DNA from: an uncultured Pelagibacteraceae bacterium
Lineage (GTDB): Bacteria; Pseudomonadota; Alphaproteobacteria; Pelagibacterales; Pelagibacteraceae
Assembly: GCA_902555585.1 (NCBI GenBank)
Contig: CACDSY010000003.1
Location: forward strand, 167,642 to 231,641
Length of the DNA stretch: 64,000 nucleotides
Reading direction: 5' to 3'
The notes under the pieces are model-generated. The model did not search any database. It saw only the letters and a program-made list of their open reading frames with translations, and was not told where the DNA came from. Made by a program: the position numbers and the translations under genes. Positions 58,508 to 64,000 of this stretch are shown here, piece after piece (positions within the stretch are counted from its first letter, which is position 1; each line of letters opens with the position of its first letter).

Positions 58508-59278
58508 TTAATTATAAATATATTTTTCTTTTTTAAACTCTTTTTCAAAAATCTTGTGCATTGAATTAAACATTTTGCTTTTTCTTCTCTTCCAATTGCT
58601 ATCTACAATGTAACTTGTAGAAACAACACCTTTGCCAGAACCAACTAATATAATTTCATCAAATTGATTTAATTCTTTCAGATAAATATCTTTTTTAATT
58701 ATATTAAATTTTTTTTCATAAAATTTAATATTAGTTCCTTTGTAATATTTGTTTTTTGGAGAATAAATTTTGTTTTTTTTTACAAATAGTAAATTTGATG
58801 TACCAGTCTCAAATATTTTATCTTTTACACATAAAGCAATGTCTTCTTTTGAAGTATTCATTTTTGATAAGTAACCTAGTATTTTTTTGTATTTTAAATT
58901 TTTATATTCAGGTTTCACTCTTTCATAGTGGACTAATTTAATACCAAATTTTTGCTTAGGTTGAACTCTGTTTCTAAGTGATATTGAAATAATTTTTTTA
59001 TTTAAAGCAACTCTGAGTAAATGATTATAAGATTTGGTTTTATCTATATTTTCATTTATTAATTTTAGTATTTTACTTTTTATTGATTTATCATAGATCT
59101 TAAAAGCTTTTAATGATTTTATTAAATTTTCAATGTGTGTTTTAAAAAAAAGAATTTTAGGAGGCTTATTGTAGATCCACATTGTTGTAAAAACTCCATC
59201 CTTGTTCCATAGATCATCAAACTCAATTTCTTTAAAGTTTTTACGCTGATAAGATTTTTTTAATAAGTATTTTACCAT
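58508..59278 (-). CDS. pabC: Class IV aminotransferase, probable aminodeoxychorismate lyase
   Basis: PabC removes pyruvate from aminodeoxychorismate to give p-aminobenzoate for folate synthesis. The 256-residue PLP fold-type IV protein has the catalytic lysine in LKYKKILGYL (about residue 135) and the family signature IFETGTSNLLFV (about residue 155). The sequence is divergent, so branched-chain aminotransferase-like activity cannot be excluded; position after pabA supports PabC. The called ATG is 38 bases inside pabA; the next in-frame ATG is 32 codons further in and would cut the fold. Confidence 0.8.
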   Translation of the reverse strand: MVKYLLKKSYQRKNFKEIEFDDLWNKDGVFTTMWIYNKPPKILFFKTHIENLIKSLKAFKIYDKSIKSKILKLINENIDKTKSYNHLLRVALNKKIISISLRNRVQPKQKFGIKLVHYERVKPEYKNLKYKKILGYLSKMNTSKEDIALCVKDKIFETGTSNLLFVKKNKIYSPKNKYYKGTNIKFYEKKFNIIKKDIYLKELNQFDEIILVGSGKGVVSTSYIVDSNWKRRKSKMFNSMHKIFEKEFKKEKYIYN

Positions 59279-59798
59279 TATTTGTCAAAAAAGATTCTGG
59301 GTGAAACTGAAATCCATATACATCATCTTGACTATTTTCGAAACCCATTGCTATATCAGATTTAGTACATCTCATTGTAATATTGAAGTTTTCTTTCTTA
59401 AAAGGCTCTTTTAATTTGAGTGAATGGTATCTGCCAACTTTAAAAACTGAATTTTTTTTAAAAATAGAATTATTGCTTGTAACTCTAACATTCGATTGAA
59501 AACCATGATAAATATTTTTTTGCTGAATAATTTTTCCATTTTCGCTGTGTAAGATCAATTGATAACCAAGACAAATACCAATAATTTTTTTTGCTCCTTT
59601 GAATTTATTATAAATCTTTAATGATGTTGGATAATCTTTTGGTGAACCTGGTCCAGGAGAAAATACAATTGTGTTACATTTATCTAATAATTTTTTATTT
59701 ATATCAAAATAATTTGAGCAGTATACTTCATCAAATTCAGAAAATTGGTGAACCACATTCCATGTAAATGAATCTTGATGATCAATAATATAAATCAT
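59241..59798 (-). CDS. pabA: Glutamine amidotransferase subunit for aminodeoxychorismate/anthranilate synthase
   Basis: This 185-residue class I glutamine amidotransferase has the nucleophile in GICLGYQLI (cysteine near residue 75) and the His-Glu pair in FQFHPESF (about residue 170), plus the FSPGPGSPKD oxyanion region. It supplies ammonia to the chorismate-using partner encoded immediately upstream (4-base ATGA overlap). The partner could be PabB or an anthranilate synthase; the following pabC gene favours p-aminobenzoate. Confidence 0.88.
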   Translation of the reverse strand: MIYIIDHQDSFTWNVVHQFSEFDEVYCSNYFDINKKLLDKCNTIVFSPGPGSPKDYPTSLKIYNKFKGAKKIIGICLGYQLILHSENGKIIQQKNIYHGFQSNVRVTSNNSIFKKNSVFKVGRYHSLKLKEPFKKENFNITMRCTKSDIAMGFENSQDDVYGFQFHPESFLTNNGKILIKKILSA

Positions 59799-61009
59799 TT
59801 AAATAATTCCAAAAGTGATTTTGCTTTGATAAAATTTTCATTAAATTCTTTCTTTGAATTGCTATCCAGCACAACCCCAGAAGCTGCGGATATTTCTGAT
59901 CGATTTTTAAAGTTTAAAATTGATCTAATAATTATGTTAAACCGCATATCCTGATTAAATTTTATATACCCAAAACTTCCAGTAAAAATATTTCTATCCT
60001 CTTTTTCTTGTGTGTTAAGTAATTCCAATGTTCTTATTTTAGGACAACCAATAACAGATCCACCTGGCATCATTGACTTGATTATTTCTTTAACAGATGT
60101 TTTTTGATTTAATTTTCCAATAATGCTAGTTACGTAGTGATATAAGTGCTTATATTCTTCCACATATTTTTGTTTTTTGATTTTTACTGAACCTGGTTTA
60201 CATATTCTAGATAAATCGTTCCTCTCAAGATCAACAATCATATTATGTTCTTTAGTTTCTTTGATATTATTTCTAAAGAATTTGAGAGCTTTTGATTTAG
60301 TTGTATATTTATTTTTTTTTAAGGTTCCCGCAATAGGTTTAGTGGTAATATGATTGCCTACCCTGTGAATTAAAGTTTCAGGTGAGCAGCTAACTATTGA
60401 ATAATCTTTATCTCTTATCATAAATGACTCAGGCGAGGAGTTGATCTTCATTAGTTTCCAAAAGAAATTTACTGAATTAATAGTCGATTTATTCTTATAT
60501 TTTGTGCATATTTTAATTTGATAAGTCTCTCCTTCTCTAATTTTTCTGGAAAATGTATTAAATATTTTTTGATACTCATTGAAGTCTATATTTAGTTTGA
60601 AAGGGCTAAGAATTTTAGTTTTTTGAAAAACCTTATTGAATTCTGCCTTTTTTAAATTTGAGTGAATTATAATCTTGTTTCTTATCTTTATTAAAGTTTC
60701 AGGCTTATAAAAAATACCTTTATAGAAGTTCATCTTTTTTTGATTTTTTAAAGATAAGTTTAAAAGACTACATAAAATCTCATAACTAAAAAATCCCACA
60801 TACAAGTCAGTTTCTTTTCTATATTTTTTCAAGGAAAAGCTATCTAAAAATTTTGTAATATTATTTTTGTTGAGCGTTATCTTCTTTGAAAAATCCGTAT
60901 AAATATTATACCCCCCGTCAACTTTATAGATGATAAGTGGCTTATTAGACTGATAAAGTTTTTCTAAATATTTATTAAATTTAAGTTTATGCTGCCTGAA
61001 CTCGTTCAA
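59795..61009 (-). CDS. pabB: Chorismate-utilising synthase component I (aminodeoxychorismate synthase PabB-like)
   Basis: The 404-residue protein has the chorismate-binding core: TKPIAGTLKK near residue 215, DLERNDLSRICKPG near 255, MMPGGSVIGCPKIRTLELL near 310 and RSEISAASGVVLDS near the end. It is short at the N-terminus compared with PabB (about 450) and TrpE (about 500). The motif is PIAGT, as in anthranilate synthases, where classical E. coli-type PabB has PIKGT with its nucleophilic lysine. Gene order with pabA and pabC still favours p-aminobenzoate synthesis. The start is a TTG overlapping the MFS gene end by 23 bases. Confidence 0.82.
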   Translation of the reverse strand: MNEFRQHKLKFNKYLEKLYQSNKPLIIYKVDGGYNIYTDFSKKITLNKNNITKFLDSFSLKKYRKETDLYVGFFSYEILCSLLNLSLKNQKKMNFYKGIFYKPETLIKIRNKIIIHSNLKKAEFNKVFQKTKILSPFKLNIDFNEYQKIFNTFSRKIREGETYQIKICTKYKNKSTINSVNFFWKLMKINSSPESFMIRDKDYSIVSCSPETLIHRVGNHITTKPIAGTLKKNKYTTKSKALKFFRNNIKETKEHNMIVDLERNDLSRICKPGSVKIKKQKYVEEYKHLYHYVTSIIGKLNQKTSVKEIIKSMMPGGSVIGCPKIRTLELLNTQEKEDRNIFTGSFGYIKFNQDMRFNIIIRSILNFKNRSEISAASGVVLDSNSKKEFNENFIKAKSLLELFK

Positions 61010-62210
61010 TTGTTTTCTCTTTTATTGGTAAGTGTATCATACCAGCAAAAATAGAAAGTGCGATAGATGCGTACCAAGCATAATCAAAGTTACCATGCAT
61101 TTCATAAAAAACTCCACCAAGATACGCTCCAAGAAAGGATCCTACCTGATGACTGACAAATACAATACCATATAAAAGACCTAGATGTTTTGTTCCAAAT
61201 ATATGCCCCACTATTCCATTAGTTGGGGGTACAGTTGAAAGCCACAAAAGTCCAAATGTTACTCCAAATACTATACAATTAAATACGCTTGGAGGTAAAA
61301 ATATAAAATAAATTAATGATACGCCTCTTAATAAATAAATTGCACTTAAAACTTTCTTTTTACTAAATCTAGTTGCTAAATAACCTGCACCAATTGTACC
61401 AATCATATTAAAAACACCAACTAAGGCTAAAATCATTGCTGCTGTCCAATCGGGTAGCCCTCTATCCATCATATAAGTTGGGATATGCGTAGCTACTAAA
61501 GCAATGTGCCAACCACAAACAAAAAAACCGAGAGTTAAAAATATGAAACTTTTATTTCCAAAAGCCTCTCTTAAAGCTTCTGATGCTGTTTGATTGTTAT
61601 CTAAATTACTACTTCCAACTGGAATTTTTGGTGTATTTACAAATAGAGCAACAATTAATCCAATTCCTAATAGAAAACAAAAATATAAAATTGTAATTTC
61701 CCATCCCATTTCAATTAATGAGTATCTAACCAATAAAGGTGAAACAAAAAAACCAAATGATCCTGCACAGGTAACTATACCTGTTGCTATTGTTCTATTA
61801 GAATCAGGAAAATGTTTAGCAACAACTGATACTGGGATACTTATAGCAGTACCGCCTAAACCTATGCCAATCAATACTCCAATCGTCAGAGTAAAATAGT
61901 GTCCAGCATTAAGTCCTGAATAGAAAAGTAATAGTCCTGATAAAAAAAATAAAAAACCCACAAAAATAGCTGTTGCACCTCCATATTTATCTGTGATGAA
62001 ACCAAAAACAGGACTAAAAATTCCCCACATTAAAAGTTGCAACCCTATTACAAAACCAAAATGAGAAATAGAAATATTAAGATCTGTATTAAAATCAAAA
62101 AAAAATAAGCCAAATGTTTGCCTAATACCCATTGCAAAAATAACCGTTAATGAGGCTGCGATAAGAGTAATCAGTGCTTTTTTACTTGTAAAAAATTTTT
62201 CTTTACTCAT
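60987..62210 (-). CDS. Major facilitator superfamily transporter (OFA/monocarboxylate-like)
   Basis: This is a 407-residue membrane protein with twelve predicted helices in two halves. GFITDKYGGATA after helix 2 is motif A of the MFS, repeated as GYLATRFSKKKV in the second half. The sequence resembles oxalate/formate- or monocarboxylate-type MFS carriers, but the substrate is unknown. It overlaps metC by 4 bases and pabB by 23, so it lies within one transcript; no metabolic link to either neighbour is obvious. Confidence 0.87.
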   Translation of the reverse strand: MSKEKFFTSKKALITLIAASLTVIFAMGIRQTFGLFFFDFNTDLNISISHFGFVIGLQLLMWGIFSPVFGFITDKYGGATAIFVGFLFFLSGLLLFYSGLNAGHYFTLTIGVLIGIGLGGTAISIPVSVVAKHFPDSNRTIATGIVTCAGSFGFFVSPLLVRYSLIEMGWEITILYFCFLLGIGLIVALFVNTPKIPVGSSNLDNNQTASEALREAFGNKSFIFLTLGFFVCGWHIALVATHIPTYMMDRGLPDWTAAMILALVGVFNMIGTIGAGYLATRFSKKKVLSAIYLLRGVSLIYFIFLPPSVFNCIVFGVTFGLLWLSTVPPTNGIVGHIFGTKHLGLLYGIVFVSHQVGSFLGAYLGGVFYEMHGNFDYAWYASIALSIFAGMIHLPIKEKTIERVQAA

Positions 62211-63382
62211 TTAACGAGCATAAGGCTTTTTCTAATATCTGCAATTAAATCTTTTGGGTCTTCTAGTCCTATATGTAACCTTACTAAGTGTTCATTCTTA
62301 TTTAAATTTAAGAATTTCCTGTCACCCATCTCTATATCACTTTGCAGCAATGCTAAACTTTCAAACCCACCCCAACTATAACCATGACCAAATAATTTTA
62401 AAGAGTTAACAAATTTCAAAACTGATTTTCTACTTTTAGATCTTATAATTATTCCCATAAGACCTGATGAGCCAGAGTAGTATTTTTTCCACATTCTAAA
62501 ATTGAAAGAGTTTTTTTTATAAGGATATAAAATTTTTACTTTTTTACTTTTGGAGAGGAACTTACAGACTTCTCTAGCATTAGACTCGTGTTTATCTAGT
62601 CTAATATCTAAAGTTCTTAAGCCTCTTGTTATTAAATAAGCATCATCAGGACCCAATCTTAACCCCAAAATTTCGTCCGCTTTTTTGACATGTTGATATA
62701 CTTTTTTGTTAACAGCTAAGCTTCCACCCATTACGTCAGAATGTCCTGAATAGTATTTTGTTGCTGATACTATAGACATATCGAAACCTAATTTTATAGG
62801 CTTAAGAAAATATGGTGTTGCCCAAGTATTGTCTATAGCCGTAAATATTTTATTTTTTTTTGCAATAGAAATTACTTTTTTTAAATCTTGAAATTCAAAA
62901 GTATTACTTCCAGGGCACTCAACATAAATTAATTTTGTTTTATTTGTTATGCTTTTTTCTAAAGATTTTAATTCATGTGGGTTATAAAATTTTGTTTTAA
63001 TTCCAAATTCCTTAAGATAATTTTCACTTAAGTTTCTAGTAGGGTTGTAAAGAGGATCTGAAATTATAATCTCATCTCCTGGTCTTGTTACACTAAAAAT
63101 TGAAAGGAATACAGATCCAAATCCAGTTGGAGTTAAAAATACATTGTATGACTCTTCCATTTTGGTTAGAATTTTTTGTAATATGAAAGTTGTAGAGGTA
63201 CCCTTTCTACCATAATCGAAGTGCCCACCTAATGGTTTTTTTTGAGCCATTCTTTGCATTTTTCTTAAATCGTGCATTGACTTAAAAATAATTGTAGATG
63301 CCCTTACAACTGGTGGATTAACTGAATGGTTATGAAAATCTTTAGCTGTATGCTTTAAAAAAGTTTTAAAGGAATAATCCAT
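62207..63382 (-). CDS. metC: Cystathionine beta-lyase-type trans-sulfuration PLP enzyme
   Basis: This 391-residue enzyme (start at 63382, MDYSFKTFLKH) belongs to the Cys/Met metabolism PLP family. Visible are the PLP-phosphate loop FLTPTGFGSVFLSIF, the aspartate in AIDNTWATPYFLKP, and the catalytic lysine in VSATKYYSGHSDVMGG (about residue 210). The overall pattern, including YGRKGTSTTFILQK and the C-terminal SWGGFESLA, fits alphaproteobacterial cystathionine beta-lyase, which makes homocysteine. An upstream extension to 63478 would add 32 hydrophobic residues and is rejected. It heads the run that continues through the MFS and pab genes. Confidence 0.9.
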   Translation of the reverse strand: MDYSFKTFLKHTAKDFHNHSVNPPVVRASTIIFKSMHDLRKMQRMAQKKPLGGHFDYGRKGTSTTFILQKILTKMEESYNVFLTPTGFGSVFLSIFSVTRPGDEIIISDPLYNPTRNLSENYLKEFGIKTKFYNPHELKSLEKSITNKTKLIYVECPGSNTFEFQDLKKVISIAKKNKIFTAIDNTWATPYFLKPIKLGFDMSIVSATKYYSGHSDVMGGSLAVNKKVYQHVKKADEILGLRLGPDDAYLITRGLRTLDIRLDKHESNAREVCKFLSKSKKVKILYPYKKNSFNFRMWKKYYSGSSGLMGIIIRSKSRKSVLKFVNSLKLFGHGYSWGGFESLALLQSDIEMGDRKFLNLNKNEHLVRLHIGLEDPKDLIADIRKSLMLVK

Positions 63383-63457
63383 AAAAAATTTGATATGTAG
63401 TTGGGACAATGCTATATCCACCAAATAAGTCAATAAAATAGTAAAACTAAGGAGATT

Positions 63458-63541
63458 ATGGGATATCCAAAAAAACACAGAGGCCGTAGAAAAATGGGCT
63501 CAAAAAAGAGAAGAGCTAGAAAAAAAAATAAGAAAAAGTAA
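63458..63541 (+). CDS. Very basic 27-residue small protein (unannotated type)
   Basis: An ATG at 63458 opens a 27-codon ORF ending at TAA 63541. Twelve of 27 residues are Lys and seven are Arg, with a MGYPKKHRGRRK start and KKRRARKKNKKK end, and no acidic residue. A strong Shine-Dalgarno (AAGGAG) lies 3 bases upstream, an unusually short gap; a second ATG at residue 13 is possible. The composition resembles tiny ribosome-associated proteins, and the R-R-K-M then K-K-R-R spacing is reminiscent of the AURKAIP1/COX24 small-protein motif, but I cannot confirm homology. It lies 75 bases from the divergent metC start. Confidence 0.6.
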   Translation: MGYPKKHRGRRKMGSKKRRARKKNKKK

Positions 63542-63556
63542 TTTAAACTTCAAATA

Positions 63557-64000
63557 ATGTCTAACAGGCTAAGATTTATATCACTGGCTTGTTTTGTCCT
63601 GCCAGTTTTTACAGTTATAATCTCATACTTAATATCAATTAGACTCAATTTAGTGGCCACGTGTATTCCAAATTTTGAGGGATGTACTTCGATCTCAAGA
63701 GCTGGACGATATGAACCTGTAAAATTCTTTTTTAAACCAATGATGTATTTTTACTCAATATTTATATTATTTTTTTGGAATATTTTTTTAAAAGAGATTA
63801 ATAATACTAAAATTGAAACTAAAAACTTAGTTATATTAACTTACATAACAGTCATTTTTTTATGTTTATACATAACTTTTTTAGGTGAAAGTAATTTTTA
63901 TTCTTTTTTTAAAAGAATTGGCATTTATTTCTATATTCTTTCAATTGTATTACTTCAGTTTTCCTCAAATAGAATATTAATTAATAATGAAAAGAAACTT
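63557..64000 (+). CDS. Membrane protein, N-terminal part (runs off window)
   Basis: The ORF starts with ATG at 63557, 15 bases after the basic small ORF, and stays open to the window edge (148 codons). Predicted membrane helices fall at about residues 5-30, 63-82, 95-115 and 128-142. The first extramembrane loop contains CIPNFEGCTSISRAGRYEPVK, whose C-x6-C and S-I-S-x-A-G-R pattern resembles bacterial proteins related to the FRAG1/DRAM/Sfk1 family. That similarity is a memory-based impression. Function unknown. Confidence 0.55.
   Translation, partial: MSNRLRFISLACFVLPVFTVIISYLISIRLNLVATCIPNFEGCTSISRAGRYEPVKFFFKPMMYFYSIFILFFWNIFLKEINNTKIETKNLVILTYITVIFLCLYITFLGESNFYSFFKRIGIYFYILSIVLLQFSSNRILINNEKKL

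Noticed and set aside
51606..63457. SAM-type riboswitch upstream of suyAB or metC
   Set aside because: The leaders (89 and 75 bases) show no convincing SAM-II or SAM-V pseudoknot pairing by eye.
63383..63478. N-terminal extension of metC by 32 codons
   Set aside because: It would add a hydrophobic segment unknown in the family and overlap the basic small ORF; the family start fits 63382.
1..64000. CRISPR array, insertion sequence, prophage or toxin-antitoxin system
   Set aside because: No regularly spaced repeats, transposase/integrase motifs, terminal inverted repeats or toxin-antitoxin pairs were seen; the two-helix small membrane proteins lack the usual toxin context.

Overview
The window is AT-rich, tightly packed bacterial DNA that looks like a streamlined marine alphaproteobacterium of the SAR11 group (Candidatus Pelagibacter or a close relative). 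Supporting this are very short or overlapping gene junctions, many importers that depend on a periplasmic binding protein, the aprA-aprB-aprM sulfite-oxidation set, xsc/suyAB, a fused AdoMet decarboxylase-spermidine synthase, and a DUF6165 protein. No insertion sequence, integrase, CRISPR array or rRNA was seen. There is one tRNA gene, tRNA-Met(CAT). No stretch longer than about 240 bases lacks a candidate gene.

Layout: 1-7.0 kb holds housekeeping genes (end of a citrate synthase, ribonucleotide reductase nrdAB, a phosphohexomutase, a TauE-type permease, dusA). From 7.0 to 12.5 kb lie a malonyl-CoA decarboxylase, a complete TRAP importer and a family III CoA-transferase, which may form one acid-uptake and catabolism module. 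From 12.5 to 26 kb come rpoZ with a long acidic tail, a 3-hydroxyisobutyrate dehydrogenase-type enzyme, a gamma carbonic anhydrase-type protein, a redoxin, two glycosyltransferases, a tripartite tricarboxylate (Tct) importer, an AbrB-type permease and a MATE exporter. From 26 to 30 kb lie an amino-acid ABC importer without an adjacent ATPase and the speD-speE fusion.

From 30 to 39.5 kb is a catabolic island: an aldolase/short-chain dehydrogenase fusion, a BKACE (DUF849) enzyme, a flavin aromatic hydroxylase, an extradiol dioxygenase, an FAH-family hydrolase and a TRAP importer whose binding protein and membrane genes lie on opposite strands. This resembles a meta-cleavage pathway for an aromatic acid. 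From 39.4 to 44.7 kb are a sulfatase-superfamily enzyme and methylthioadenosine salvage genes (mtnA, mtnP, apt) interleaved with a phytanoyl-CoA-dioxygenase-type oxygenase. The speD-speE fusion produces the methylthioadenosine that mtnP and mtnA consume.

From 45.8 to 58 kb is a sulfonate module: a third TRAP importer, sulfoacetaldehyde acetyltransferase (xsc), sulfolactate sulfo-lyase (suyAB), a TauE/SafE permease and aprABM, so sulfite released from C3 and C2 sulfonates can be oxidised to APS or exported. From 58 to 63.4 kb is a single overlapping run: metC, an MFS permease, pabB-pabA-pabC and a HIT protein. The right edge holds a 27-residue very basic ORF and the start of a membrane protein.

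The most interesting pattern is regulatory. All five binding-protein genes have a strong Shine-Dalgarno sequence and a hairpin just after the gene. In the four cases where a transporter membrane gene follows, the hairpin touches or overlaps that gene's translation start. In two cases (tctC/tctB and dctP/dctQ) it is a near-ideal intrinsic terminator that contains the start codon or Shine-Dalgarno of the next gene. In contrast, many cytoplasmic genes have a -10-like hexamer only 5-9 nt before the start codon and no Shine-Dalgarno, suggesting leaderless mRNAs.
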